A DNA stretch of 64,000 nucleotides from Cliona cf. orientalis (GCA_963930775.1 OZ005697.1:6594292-6658291); one strand, 5' to 3'. Positions 43,794 to 55,999 are shown, counted from the stretch's first letter. The notes: generated from the letters alone by a model not told the origin. Made by a program: numbers and translations.

Positions 43794-45520
43794 TTTGGAC
43801 CATGCATAAAGATATAATAATCTCATGATTACTACACAAATTAAATTTAACCTAAAGTTAATTCTATATATTGATCTGATTACTCTGTAAGTGTATATCA
43901 GGTTTTTTTTGGTCCAATAACACAAACTTGATTATCAATGTCTCATCACCTCTGGTGGTCTGTTTTAAACCACCACTTCTGCTTTCATTGATATTGCTTG
44001 AAATAGCACCCATGCTCTTTTAATATCTAATTTGGTGGTTCAAATAATTCACACATAAAAATTTTGCTTTAGCTAGAGTATCCAAAATTATTAATAATTT
44101 TACCATTGACAATCAATAAAATTAAGAACAAGAAAATGTTGACATTTTAAAAATAGAGCACTAAACTTCAAACTCTCAGCACAAGGGACATGGACATTGA
44201 AGTACGTGCAGCACTGGCTGTGTCTCTCTAAGGAGCCACTTCCAAACTATTTTTGGAAAAATTAATGTCATTGAGATGTGATAGGGAAGGGGGTTGAGGC
44301 CATCATTTACTAGTATAGTATACACTATAATATTATAGCTACATTGTACTATAGTATACTGTAGCTTACGAGGGACTCAAAGTTAATGTCACAATGATAT
44401 TATTTTTTCTAAAATTAGTTTGGAAGTGCCACTATTAAAAGTAATTCCTGTGATTAATTTTCCAGTCGTGTGGATGATCCAGAAGCTAGCCTTCAGAGAC
44501 TACAAAGTTTTGTGGGCTCCTTACACCCAATTTTGGGATATTACCACATGCTATGATTCTCCTCTTTGAATAATCTTCAGTTTTAATTGGACTCAGTGAC
44601 TCTATGAGCTATGGTTATACCATTATTATGCAAAAACTATTATTAAATTATGCCTAATAACTGCAAGAAAGTAAAATGCTACTGGAGATACTAGGAAAGA
44701 CTCCCTCTCAGTGAGCAGGTCAAAGGGTACATGAATATAACTGGAATATTATCATTCTAAGACCATAGCGATACTATAAGAGCCACCTAGATATCAAGCA
44801 TAATATAGCTGTGCTGACTAATTCAAATTCCCTGATAATAATAACAGTCTCCATTGTTTAGCTGAACCTAGACCAAAATTGATTATTCAATGGTATATGT
44901 GCACATGGGATAGTTTATCTATTCATCTGTGGTATATACAATGTTATATCCCGTTACTATGCTGTTGCTAAGTAAAATATATGCCATATTGCACTAACCG
45001 CAAACTCATATTGCACTAACCGCAAAGTCATATTGCACTGTCAAATGCACTTCAGGCAAAAATATTGCCGAGGATCAAGGAAGAGCCGCTTCTTCAGCGA
45101 TTCTGTGGGGCTCTGTAAAGCTGTATTAATGGAGCGTGTAGCAGAAAGAATGGCAGGAAAAAGCACAAAGCTGTTCGAAGCAATGGGCGGAGTCGTATCT
45201 TCAATCGGTCGCGAGTTTACACAGACTGAGAGCTACATACATACCAAGGTAAGCTTACCGTGTAGAAGCTTTGGCATGGCAATAGGTATCCTTGCTTCTG
45301 CGCTAGGCAACAGCTTGAGCGACGAATATCAGATTCTGAACTCGATGGTGCTTATCACGCGATTGAGTTTAGTGTCGATTTGACCACACCCCTCAGCCAC
45401 GGGGCGCTCTAAAGAACGATCGACGTTCGAGAGCTGACTGAGAGAGCGGCTTAGTATAGACTGATACGACCAAGATGAGTTGTTCTTTTCAGTATCCATG
45501 GTAGCTAATGCCCACGGGAT
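43794..45520. other. 3' flank and spacer with one MITE-like inverted repeat
   Basis: Inverted blocks GCCACTTCCAAACTATTTTT (from 44235) and AAATTAGTTTGGAAGTG (to about 44434) bound a ~200-bp MITE-like element. A duplicated phrase CATATTGCACTAACCGCAAA occurs near 44980-45030. The 116-codon open frame at 45033-45383 shows no homology I recognise and no exon context, so I do not call it a gene. Confidence 0.45.
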
Positions 45521-45521
45521 A

Positions 45522-45655
45522 TAAAATAGTTATATCACGTACACTCGGGATGTATGGCATTTATTGCACTCAGCCCTCGGGCCGCTTTGCGCCCTCGTGC
45601 TTTGGTGCAATAAATCCCATACATCCCTCGCGCCCGTGATATAACTATTAGTAAT
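45522..45655. mobile_element. Short foldback element
   Basis: ATAGTTATATCACG and CGTGATATAACTAT, together with GGGATGTATGGCATTTATTG against CAATAAATCCCATACATCC, form a hairpin of about 125 bp. Non-coding. Confidence 0.65.
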
Positions 45656-46516
45656 ACGTGCTGTATATTTCCACCTCGTATTTAGTAGGCCCAAAATAAC
45701 CCCTGAGACATGGATGATTAATGTGATAAGCATTAAATTTTAATATGTTCAAATTTAGGAACTATGATATCACTACAATGATGTTAAACACATCATTGAT
45801 CCCATTATATTAGCTAGGACAATGACGCAAGGATTAATCAATACTCAAAATTTAATGTATGTATAGGGGAACATAATAGTCTTCAAAGTAGTCATAGGTT
45901 TATAAATGTCACAAGGAATAGTGTGGGAAAAGGGGGCACTGACCATAGATGAGCTAGTCTATGTAAACAGGATTGGAAACCGCTCACGTGGGCAATACAT
46001 GCATTCTTGGACAGTCCCTTTGCCATGACAAAATGACGATCACAATGCACTTATCAACTGATATATGCACTGACCATGCAACTGGGCTTTTCGGTCGTGA
46101 TAATACCCTCTTCTGTGTACTAATTAAGCCTCCATGCATTTATGCCTCCATTCTCATTAATAACCATAAAATCCCGCAATAATGCCATCCCCTTTCTATA
46201 TGCGGGATCATTGCATTTCCATGTAATGGTGTGGGCGTGAATGCCGCGTGGGGTGCACAATCTCAGTACTTTCTCTGGCTGTTTAACTCGAGAAAAACAA
46301 CAAAGGCATAAATATGGCACAGATTACTGGTGCGCTACATGTAGCTGTAGCTTCTGTTTTTATTGGCTTTTGGGCTCTAATATCTACATTTTACTGTCAG
46401 AGAGGGGGGTTATATGCGAGACAAAACTACCTATGTACGAACTTGAGTTGCAATGAGCTAAAAGTGTAGGGGGGCTTATGCGCAAAGGGGGAGCTAATTG
46501 TGGGATTCTACAGTAC

Positions 46517-46879
46517 CAGGAGCATATGAGCCGCCCGAAGGGCGGCGAAGGAGCGTCCGACTGCGTGTCCGATGTGTTAGGCGAAGTTCATTAGCAGTGC
46601 TTGACCTTATATGGAGTGGCCAGCTGCAGGGTATTTCCATTGGTTAAGCTCCATAGTGATAGCGCCGCCCGTAGTACACAGTCCACAACCACACTACAGA
46701 CTAAGTCAATTAGCTAGTACAGTGTGGCTTGTACAAAAGTAATCTGCTATGCACCACACCAGCTGCACGTTCCAAATAAGGAAGTGTAGCCTTAAGGACT
46801 TCGCCTAACACATAGTACAGCCAACCCTACGGTAGTCGGACGCTCCTTCCCCGCCCTTCGGGCGGCTCATATGCTCCTG
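46517..46879. mobile_element. 363-bp hAT-like MITE with 7-bp target duplication
   Basis: The ends CAGGAGCATATGAGCCGCCC and their inverse extend about 45 bp (GAAGGAGCGTCCGAC inside). ACAGTAC is repeated directly at 46510-46516 and 46880-46886. The CAGG.. terminus and 7-8-bp duplication suggest a hAT relative. Internal inverted TGTTAGGCGAAG/CTTCGCCTAACA adds to the foldback. Confidence 0.8.
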
Positions 46880-47099
46880 ACAGTACTTATACGTACTTGC
46901 AGCACTGCTCAAGCATATACATCAGTTTTAGCTAGTAATGTACTGGCAGCTATGGTGCCCAGGCTACTAACTACTGGTTAGAGGGTTTTTATCAGCCCGG
47001 ATAAGTTGCAGAAGGAAGGTGGTTTACAGTTTGAAGGTGAAATTTGACCTAAGCACCCCAGAAGAGACATGAACATTATAAATGAGGTTAAACTGTTGT

Positions 47100-47815
47100 T
47101 TATTGGGGTGAGCCTGAGTGAGCCCCACATAATCAGTAAAGCTATGCGTGAATTGTATTTCAAGCTAGATTCTTTTTATTCAAAGAAATTATGTTATTAC
47201 CGGTATGCCTGTGTATTAATTTGCATACAAGTAAATACATAACATCATTACTAATACCGGTACTGTACCATTATGAAAGAGGGCGCACTACGAAATATTG
47301 GCCCACCCCACACTTTGGGCTCAATTTCCTGAAACAGGCATGAAAGTTTCTGTGATGACCTAAACTTAATTATGCACTTGCTACTCCTAGACCATGCACT
47401 GACTCTGGAACAATTTGGGGGGACCATTGACAGCGTGCCAGACCACAAGGCTCAGATCTACAATGAATGCACTTGAGTGCAGAAGCCTCACCGCTACATG
47501 CATGCATGACCCATGCACATGTATTGCATGGCTCACTCTGTATGCTAGCTTGTTTAATATGAGGAGTATTGAACTACATACCCTGCACCTGAACATGGTT
47601 ATGGTACTAATATTATTATAGTATGACAGCTCCAGCACTCACCTTTCCGGTTGCAAGCGTGTATGCACGTGACGCCCATCACCTTACGTGTTGAAAATTT
47701 AACTCTCTCCTCACTGAAATAATCATTGTGATAATATTATGTATACGCATAAAGAACCGCTTCCTGTCTTTCGTGTTCTTGGGGCTCGCTCAGGCTTCAA
47801 TGTTCGCCCCGAATT
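47100..47815. mobile_element. Non-autonomous element with GGGGCGAGCCTGAGCGAGCCCC ends, copy 1
   Basis: GGGGTGAGCCTGAGTGAGCCCC near 47104 faces GGGGCTCGCTCAGGCTTCA..CGCCCCGAATT near 47790-47815. The 3' portion (ATTTAACTCTCTCCTCACTGAAAT, then ACCGCTTCCTG) is shared with the element ending at 51388. No convincing open frame. Confidence 0.55.
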
Positions 47816-47835
47816 ATTTTAATCCTATGTGATTA

Positions 47836-48255
47836 GGCCATTCCAAATTGATTGCTTGTTTATCGGGCCCGACCGACCCTAACTTTTGGTATTTCAATTT
47901 ACAAATGAAAATTTTTGGGTAATTAGAAAACAGATATATGGTTTCAAGCACGTGCCTAAGAGAAACGGAGAGGAAGGAGAGATGGCTACCGCTAGCAGTT
48001 ATGCGTGGCCCAGTGTGGTGGCTTATAGGGGAGCTACGGTAGCGAAGAGGCGAACGATCATAAAATACAATTGGAGTGACAACTTTGGTGCCTTGTTGGA
48101 GAAGCTGGGTCACGATCACGTTTTGTTTGATTATGTATGACATCATATCCTTTTATAATGATATTCATATTTCTGTTTTCTTTTTTAAGCCTATCTACCG
48201 ACCCTAAGTTTTTGAGAAGGTAGCCCGATAATCAACTTATCAATTTGGAATGGCC
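47836..48255. mobile_element. Harbinger-like MITE with TTA target duplication
   Basis: GGCCATTCCAAATTGATTG and CAATTTGGAATGGCC are inverted ends flanked by TTA on both sides (47833-47835 and 48256-48258). The termini resemble those of the ABHD16A intronic element (GGCCATACCAATTTGA), so both probably belong to one superfamily. The 84-codon frame inside is not recognisable as a transposase. Confidence 0.7.
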
Positions 48256-48343
48256 TTACAATGTTTGAAACATCCAGCTTTACCCAAAAAGTATTATAGC
48301 TGCTCCATTCATCCATTATAATAGTAAATATCTTCATTTTCAG

Positions 48344-48422
48344 ATGCTACTCTTTCCCACTCTGACGATGAGTATGCCAGTGATGATAACATTATGATAG
48401 AGAATGGAAATCATGCAACATA
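48344..48422 (+). CDS. Possible orphan 3' coding exon
   Basis: A good acceptor (TTCATTTTCAG) is followed by a short phase-2 frame encoding an acidic Ser/Asp-rich peptide (LSHSDDEYASDDN..) that ends in TAA at 48420-48422. The composition looks coding, but I found no upstream exon with a matching donor. It may be the end of an unrecognised gene or a remnant. Confidence 0.25.
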
Positions 48423-48773
48423 ATAATATAATAAGTTCACAATAATTATTATTCATGCAACTGTCAATTTTTGCATTATAGTTAATATGAGTACTATTGC
48501 ATGTTGAATTTGTCCACCATTATTAATATCACTACTGCCATTGTGCACTGTACCATGTATAATAATTATATACTGACACAAGACTTTTCTGTTGCATGTG
48601 TTGAAAATTTGCTCCGTTGCCAAGTTTGGCTTGCAATTGTAATGACTGGCACATGAGTCCATGATCATAAGCAATTAATCAACCGCATGCCAGCACCAGA
48701 CATAATTTCATTATGTTTTGGTCACACCCATGGCTGCTGATCGACCTCTGCATACCGTAGCTTTTTGTATGCA

Positions 48774-49192
48774 ATGGCGACATCAGAACCAGTACTGGGA
48801 AGACAGAAATCTAGAGAAGGGCTAGATCTAGAGCTGACAGAATGCAGTGCTAAGCCCAAGCCATCTACTAGTACAGCGTGCAGCGTCCAAGTCATCATAT
48901 CCGGACCGGAATTTGGCAATTCCAAGCCATAGCAAAAATAAGTCCAGTTCGAGGATCAGAAGCAGCAATTTGGCAATTAAGAGGATCGCGTTGAGAGCGA
49001 TTCCGCACCGCAGCGATGTATTGGTCGCGCTGGGACTAAATATCATAAACCCAACGGCGATCCGTGTCCAGACTTGTTAGTCGCAAGCCAGAATGATGAG
49101 GAATCTCTTGCCGACGATACTCCAACAACACCAGTCACAGCGACGCGACGTCGACTTGCCAGCATATCTCATGGATCAAGAAAGCCTTAAAT
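48774..49192 (+). pseudogene. Coding-like region with frame breaks
   Basis: A frame from ATG 48774 (MATSEPVLGRQKSREG..) is coding-like for about 50 codons, then stops near 48930. A second frame reads a Ser/Arg/Lys-rich stretch. A third runs from about 48980 to TAA 49190-49192 with DDTPTTPVTATRRRLAS. Switching frames would be needed to link them, so this is either a decayed gene or several short exons. No homology recognised. Confidence 0.3.
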
Positions 49193-50812
49193 CAATCTTC
49201 ATAAGGTATGCATGTTAAGTTTTAGTAATATCAAAGGATCTCCTGGTGCATGCATGCATGGATAAACTTAAAACAGCAAAGTGGTTTCACCCGTTCCTCC
49301 TCCACACCTAATAATTATAATCGTTACCCCTATAGCTAGTCTGCATCAACACCGGTGATTCCAATTATACATAAGCAAAATCCTGAAGTGTTATCAAGTC
49401 TCCGATTAGCTATCTTGAATCAACATTATTATCCCACACACAGGTGCAAGGGGGTAATGTAGTTGGTCATGTCGTCGTCGTTATCATCAGTACAAAAGTT
49501 GCAATGTTTGGAGATAATATAGACATCTAAACGACTCTATAAGCATAATAAATTGATCAAATTTGGTGAAAACTGACTTCAGTGAGGTTCAAATCAAGGG
49601 ATACGTCCACTAGGTATCACAAATATTGCCTTTTGTTACCCATCGTAGCCACGCCCATCAACACAACTAACAGTAGTATAGCCACTGTCATCCACCTAAT
49701 GGCGTCCTCAACACTATAATAAATATTCTCATGCTACTTGTCCAAGTCTGTGACAAGGAAAATTGTGAGTGGGATTGAGTGATTACATCCGATTGTGCAA
49801 CACCCCTGGACTGGGTTGCTATCACGAAATTTAAAGCCACAAAAATTAATTCTAAGGGTCTTCTCTGACTTTTCACAAAAATTACGGGCAAGTGGAAACG
49901 GAGGAAACGGAAAACGGAAACGGAAAGCTGAAACGGAAAATTGAAGCGGAAATCGGAAACGGAAAAGCTGAAATTGGGAAATGGTCGTCAACATTCGTTG
50001 CGCTAATGCCATCTTTTGCGCATATGCGATCTGTTTGGGGCTATAATATTATAAGAAATGGCATTGCCAGTGTCTTTCTCTCGACGTCTTTCAGCATAGC
50101 CTGATAGCTGGATACAAGATTCCTGGCTCGACCTAAGCTTAAGGATTAGGTTATATTAATAGTGACGAGAGATAGAGGTCTAGTTCAACTGTTGGCTGCT
50201 AGCAGCAGCACATCACCTCCTATGGGTGAATAGTTACTACAAACAACAGGAAGATTCCAGTATGGCACCCAGACTCTGGGCCAGAGTACAAGATGTTGAA
50301 TGCGGCTATATAGACCAGGCGGTAGCTAGAATTTTGAAATTGGTGAAGGAAGTCCAGAGTGACAAACTAAATATCAGTACTCAGTGGCTGAGAGGTGATT
50401 ATGGCCCTTGTTCAAAGTTAAAAGTGGCACAAAATCTGCTATTATTATAATTTATTACAATGCTAAGCAGTAAACTATCAAGTAAAGAATCACACTGTAG
50501 CCAATAGCTACTAGTCTAACTACTTCAGGCTTGGTACAGTAACTGTTGATGAGCCTGAGGGCTCACAAAGTATCACAACTTGGCATCAGTGGAGCACTTA
50601 CTGAATCAGCGACCCTGATATCACTATAGGAGTCCAGTAGTAACATAGCCTCATCGCCAGACCCCTAGGGACAAGGCTAGTATACAGTAATATTAACTAA
50701 ATTTTTGCTACAATTGCATGGTGCTATAATAACTATTATCATGGCCCTCAGACAACGATGATCACCGACAGTAAATTTAATAATAATACTAGTGGTGATG
50801 AAAATCATCTGT
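49193..50812. other. Spacer with a (GGAAAC)n-like tract
   Basis: Positions about 49893-49975 consist of diverged GGAAACGGAAA repeats, followed by ATGGTCGTCAACATTCG. The mirror image of this arrangement lies at 51514-51612. A short foldback block of the GCCTCATCGCCAGACCCC type lies near 50646. Open frames of 67-92 codons are not convincing genes. Confidence 0.45.
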
Positions 50813-51388
50813 GCGGGGCGAGCCTTCGCCAAAGTCACAAGATTTCTTTAAAGCAAGGTATACATGCGCACATGGGATTGGTACCCCAATAGCTAGGACT
50901 AAGCAGCTACCACAACAGTGAAAGTATCACAGATTGCTAGTATAATAGCTATAGCTAGTCCAATAATGTTGATAGTCTACATGCCATGACCATGAGTCCA
51001 AGTACCTGTAGCCAGGCCCTGATCAGGGGATAAGCCTCCTTACAGTCATCTTCATGCTCAGGAAAGTGGAGTCTACCAGTGATGTTAATCGTGGACCTGA
51101 GCCTTGCCAGAGTGGTACAGCACTCACCTTTCCAGTTTTATGTCTTGCCTACACTCGAGGTGTCTCTCAGATCGATGATACAGTGCGAGCGTATGCACAT
51201 GCGCATGACGACCATTACCGGTATACCGTACGCGTTCAAAATTTAACTCTCTCCTCACTGAAATGATCACCCCACAAACATACATACAAATATATATATA
51301 TACATATATATATATACATATATATACATATAAAACCGCTTCCTGTACCTCGTGTATTCGGGGCTCGCTCAGGCTCGCCCCGAATTAT
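50813..51388. mobile_element. Non-autonomous element with GGGGCGAGCC ends, copy 2
   Basis: GGGGCGAGCCTTCGCC at the left faces GGGGCTCGCTCAGGCTCGCCCC at the right. The interior shares AGCACTCACCTTTCC, AATTTAACTCTCTCCTCACTG and AACCGCTTCCTG with the copy ending at 47815. It includes GACGACCATTACC at 51207 and a TATATACATA microsatellite at 51289-51335. Confidence 0.6.
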
Positions 51389-51513
51389 CACTTGGATGTT
51401 TTACAAGGTCTTCATACTAGCTGCTGGGAACGAATAATACATCAATCTTCATTATGCATGGCCCAGATATCAAAGATACTAGCCTAATGCATGCTCAATA
51501 CCGTTTATATTTT

Positions 51514-51640
51514 TGACGACCACTACCGTTTTTCAGCTTTTCCGTTTCCGCTTTCCGCTTCAGTTTTCTGTTTCAGCTTTCAGTTTCCGTTTTCCGTTTC
51601 CTCCGTTTCCACTTGCCCAAAAATTACATGTAGCTCCCCA
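51514..51640. repeat. Inverted copy of the (GGAAAC)n-like tract
   Basis: GACGACCACTACCG is followed by TTTCCGTTTCCGCTTTCC-type repeats and CACTTGCCC(A)AAAAATTAC. This is the reverse complement of the plan seen at 49880-49990, and lies just before the left edge of the duplicated block. Confidence 0.7.
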
Positions 51641-52125
51641 AAAAATAACCCCCCATACAGTATCGTAGGGATCTTCATAGCTAGTATTTTCTATGTTCAG
51701 GTCAGAACTGTTTATACTATCTTTGAGCACAAAATTCTGCAAAGAAAAAAGTCCAGGTTTATCAAATTCTGGTTCTTTTAGAGGGGAATCAGATATAATT
51801 TCATTACTTCAGCTTTACAGCATCTAATTCCTTAAAATCTCAAAATATTATGAGTTAAAAATTATTGTATGAAGAGGTTGCTTTGTGGTGTGCTCATGTA
51901 CCGCAATTCACGTATATGTTTTCATGATTCCATGCAGTAAGAGTCATAACCATATCATGTTCTTCACACGCTGGAGAAGGTGGCTCCATTAGCTTACGAA
52001 TCATGCATCTATGAACTAGTGGACAACCAGGTCAGATATGATTCTGCTGCTATAACGACTGATTACCCCAAGAACTATTATTTGTTCTAATTTGCAGCTT
52101 GACAGGGCAATCAGTGTTGCTAAAG

Positions 52126-52662
52126 CAGAGCACAAGATAACAGCCAGCCATCGGCCATTTTCTGTACATTTCAACCAGATAGCCACTCAAGCCACATCTT
52201 GGTCAGTCATATCATATAGTGTCCAGGCAAAACTTCCAAAGCTATAAAACTACCAGTATGGTTTGGATAGAAATATCTACTCTCATTTAATATGATTTAT
52301 ACAGTCTACTAGAATTTTAAGACTTACTTTTTATATCAAAAAACGAGCAAACGAGCTCCTTTGCAGTCGTTCTTGCTGTTTGTTTGATTTCTCAGTAGCC
52401 AAACACGATAAGTCGAAGTGCAATTGTTGTGCAAGAAGTCCACGTGTACCTGTGGTTACACTAATTGACCTTGTTTGTGGGTTCCTAGTACAGCCCACAA
52501 GCTCTTGACAAGTTGTACTCCCAGTTGTACAAGCATAGACTAGGGATAGCAAGGGATCTGGACTCAGTGGCATGTTCTAGCAAATGGAGCAAATGACCGA
52601 CCAACTTGGGAATTGATTGGCCATCATGGCCACCCATTTTGAAAACCTTATTTTGTCCTCTG
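52126..52662. mobile_element. Transposon inserted in pseudo-exon 10
   Basis: Ends CAGAGCACAAGATAA and TTATTTTGTCCTCTG are inverted with two mismatches. The target is visible intact in functional WDPCP (TTGCTAAAGTTACTTC). Direct repeats of CTAAAG, extendable to TGCTAAAG by shared bases, flank the element, which fits a 6-8-bp duplication (hAT-like). The boundaries are ambiguous by two bases. Confidence 0.75.
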
Positions 52663-52818
52663 CTAAAGTTACTTCTGATTGTAAGTTCATATCCAAGTGT
52701 TTGAAGGACTGTATTGATAGATGCTAGTATCCATCATAATGTGCCCATAGCCAACATCGTTGTATGTGAGAGGAATAAAGATGAGACTAAACTACTCATT
52801 GGCTGCGAGAATGGAACG

Positions 52819-52925
52819 CTCAGGGGCGTAGCCAGGATTTCTTTAACAGGGGGGCTTAGTATAGAAAAGGAGTGCACACGTATGGCACGCAGCCCGCTGA
52901 GCCCTATGCTAGCTACAACCCTGAC
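52819..52925. mobile_element. Short insertion with CAGGGGCGTAGCCAGGATTT end in pseudo-exon 11
   Basis: Functional WDPCP reads GGAACGCTGGTGAG. Here about 105 bp lie between ..AACGCT and ACGCTGGTGAG. The insert starts CAGGGGCGTAGCCAGGATTT and ends CCCTG, with ACGCT repeated on both sides. That start is a common hAT-type terminus in animal genomes, as I recall it. Confidence 0.7.
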
Positions 52926-53290
52926 GCTGGTGAGTTTGTGCATGCATCTGCTGTACGTTGTGTACAGATATATGTGACAGTGATAGCTGCACAATACATG
53001 TGCTGTACTAAGTGTTTTGCATTAATGATCCATGGTATCGTTCATGTCAGGGGTTCCCTAGAGCCAAAAGTTCTTCTACAGGTTCTTGGATTAAGTAGCT
53101 GTTGTACGTTAATTAGCTAGCAGTGTTCAGTAATATCTTTGATAAATTCATTACTATTAAAGCCTCAGATGTAGTCCACAGGATATATTCTCTAGAGAGC
53201 TCTAATTGTTTTAGTGTCATGTGATTGTAAGAGTGATCTTGTCTCCTATGTACCTACATATACAGTGTACATGTACTTATGCAGGTACAT

Positions 53291-53369
53291 GTAGCCTCGT
53301 CCCCAGGCCACTCCCACGTTTTCAATGTGTAACATTGAAAACGTGGGAGTGGCCTGGGGACGAGGCTAG
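53291..53369. mobile_element. Perfect foldback hairpin
   Basis: TAGCCTCGTCCCCAGGCC..ACGTTTTCAATG and its exact inverse form a hairpin of about 38-bp arms around two bases. It is absent at the matching place of functional WDPCP (32680-32700). Relatives with GCCTCGTCCCCAGG lie at 33983 and 54228, and looser ones at 33870 and 54105. Confidence 0.85.
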
Positions 53370-55999
53370 GTACATGTACAAAATTATTAGGCTGTGTCCA
53401 TGTTGAAGAGTATGAACTGGAGTTTCCAGCCGTCCGAGTGTTTCAGTTGTTTCACTCTCATCATGGATCACCTCCTAATCCAACCACTCTCAGCCATCAC
53501 TGAAGATATGTACATATACGCACAAACATGTACATGTACATTACCTAGACACGTACATGTACATGTACATGTATGTACATGTATGTGTATGTTAGCTATT
53601 GTTCAAATGTTTGCTCAAATGTACATGTACTGTAAGTATTAATGATTTTTCGGAGTTGATCCTATGAAACTTACATATAACAGTTATGTTCCCATATCCA
53701 AAATTTAATGGTTGTCTTGTGTATATGTGTCTGGTGCATTGTTGTGGGAGAGGGTTGATGTTCCCATCAAAAAGAGTTATGCACCATATGTAGCCTCCCA
53801 TGAGTAAGCATCCCCTAAGGTATTATTTTAATTACCACACCCACTTAAGTAAAGAAAGGACCCAGCAGCCAAAAACTGATGCGGGTGGGCCTGAGAAGCT
53901 AATATTTTTTTTTTGCCTGGCCTTATGATTCTTTCCTGCCTCTCTCTCTTGTAGCTCAAATGGAATCCACTCTCTCTGAATTTACTGACACTGTTCCTTC
54001 CATCAACAAGCAAATATACAACACATACCATGCTCATATCACTAACTTGTCACGAAGATTCTTTCATTTATTACTGAGGTAATGTCAGTACTGTACCTGT
54101 AGTCTCATCTCCAGGCTCTCTCTCTTTTTATTTTGTACGTACCGGAGAGGAAGAGCCTCGGGATGAGGCCACTGTAAATGTATGTACCAGCCCTAGCCTA
54201 GTTCCGAAATTAATAATAATAGCCTCGTCCCCAGGTCACTCCCATGTTTTCGAAGTTACATATGGTATGTGTGCATATACCTGATAAGGCACTGGGATAG
54301 TTTTCTCTCGGATTCTAAAAGATAGTATTCTTGAACTTGTACAGCATACAGTGTCCCGGGCAAGCGCCCACTCCCAGGATAAGCACCCATGTACCGCATT
54401 TCAAGGGGTCAATGTACATATGTAACAGCGGGCCAACATCGCGATTTATGTTTTTAAAAGTACCCATGCATGAGCACTTACCCGGGACACTACAGTACAT
54501 GTATTCATGCACGTCTAATATGACGTTGTACATACATGTACATGTAATATGCGTTTATACATTTTCCTTAACATAAAGTGTTGTACATGTACATGATCTT
54601 TGTTAAGTTTGAAAGCTATGTACATATACTATGGACAGATACAAAAGACTGGAGAAAGCATTTAAAGTTGCAAAAGGATCGGGGCAAAGGATTTATTCAT
54701 GGTATGACTCGGTGAATTGTGTATTAAATCTAATATCACTAATAATTCCGAAAAATTCTCCATACACATTACCTTGCAGGATGTGCACTACATGGCTAAC
54801 TTGGGGGACTTGGGTGAAAACAGACTAGCTGACTCAGCAAAGGAGTATGCTAAGAAAGCCGCTAGTGATTTTGTGTCAGGTATGTATGCTCACATGTTGA
54901 ATAATTATTAATTTTTAATAATACTATTATACAATTCCATGCAAAATTTGAAGTACACTGTAATTATTGGAAACAGTACCATGATATTGTAACTGTAGAT
55001 AATTAAATTTTCTCGTTATCACTATTATAATGCAGATGTGCTCCAGGTGATGGAGAACATTCTCTCCCGGGAGAACACACCTAAACACCGACCCTCCTCT
55101 CTGGCTAGGTCGCAGTCGAGCTGGCAGAACAGACCTACTCGTGCCATTGATGCCCAGGTGGCAGTGAACTGGGGGGGAGGGAAACCATCCTGGGAGGCGG
55201 GGACTCTGATGAAGAGATGGGAGGAGTATTTGGCCGTGCGAGACACACCAATCTGCTATCGTTTGACTCCATAGGGGGCAGCTTCAGGGCTGCTTTGCTT
55301 ATGGAACAGGCTATATACTGCTTTTGAATCAGGTAAAGCATTACATGTAATTTGTGTGTGTGTGTGTATACACGTGCATGTCTGAAGTAGAGTTCCTGAG
55401 TTTGTTAACCTCCAATTGAAACATATACCCTTCCATTTAAGACTTAGTATCCCCCTCCATAGGAGATTGCCACTTCCCAATGAAGCAAATATAGATGTAG
55501 TATACACACCTGTAGGTTGGGATTTGATTGCGAGACATTTATGATTATGGGGCTTTTCAAGCTATATTGCAAATCTAATGACAACTGACTGCATACATAA
55601 TACTTATGTATGCGTTTGATCGCAGTGGCGGATCCAGGTGTAGTGCTTAGAGTGCCTGGCTACCACCCTAGGATCCAAAGATGATCATGTAATAACTATC
55701 ATGTACATGTATGTATAATAATAATAATTGTAGGATTTTAGTTGTCCATCCATCTGATTGATGTAGCCATGTGGATGTCATAAATGCACATGGTCAATAG
55801 TTCTAATTTTTTCACTCAATCTGAAGAACGGAAGTGTAAGACTTAGAAAAAATTCGAGAAAGAAGAAAAAATTAGAGTCTCTACTGTGAGATTCGAACCT
55901 GCTGCCTTCCGTTCCACACCACTGTTGTCGCTGCTGGCGGACCTAATTTTATTTGTTTTAAAGATAACCGTCGAGACTAACCCTGTGAACTATACTTGT

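Larger units (their letters stand above)
51692..55650 (+). pseudogene. WDPCP: Duplicated 3' half of WDPCP, decayed
   Basis: It starts abruptly inside the end of exon 8 (..ATGTTCAG then the intron). Recognisable exon copies are 9 (51938-52030), 10 (52098-52125 and 52663-52680), 11 (52751-52820), 16 (53391-53505), 17 (53955-54078), 18 (54639-54701), 19 (54780-54879), 20 (55036-55332) and 21 (from 55626). Exons 12-15 are missing in a ~2-kb deletion. Exon 9 has a 5-bp insertion, exon 10 is split by a transposon, exon 11 holds another insertion, the exon 16 donor GT is lost, exon 18 lacks one base and the final stop is lost. It has no promoter end. It is a non-functional by-product of segmental duplication. 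Confidence 0.93.

Noticed and set aside
45033-45383. 116-codon plus-strand frame as a gene
   Set aside because: There is no recognisable homology, exon context or promoter; the composition is not clearly coding.
47886-48140. 84-codon frame as a transposase fragment
   Set aside because: It lies within a MITE and shows no DDE or DNA-binding motif that I can identify.
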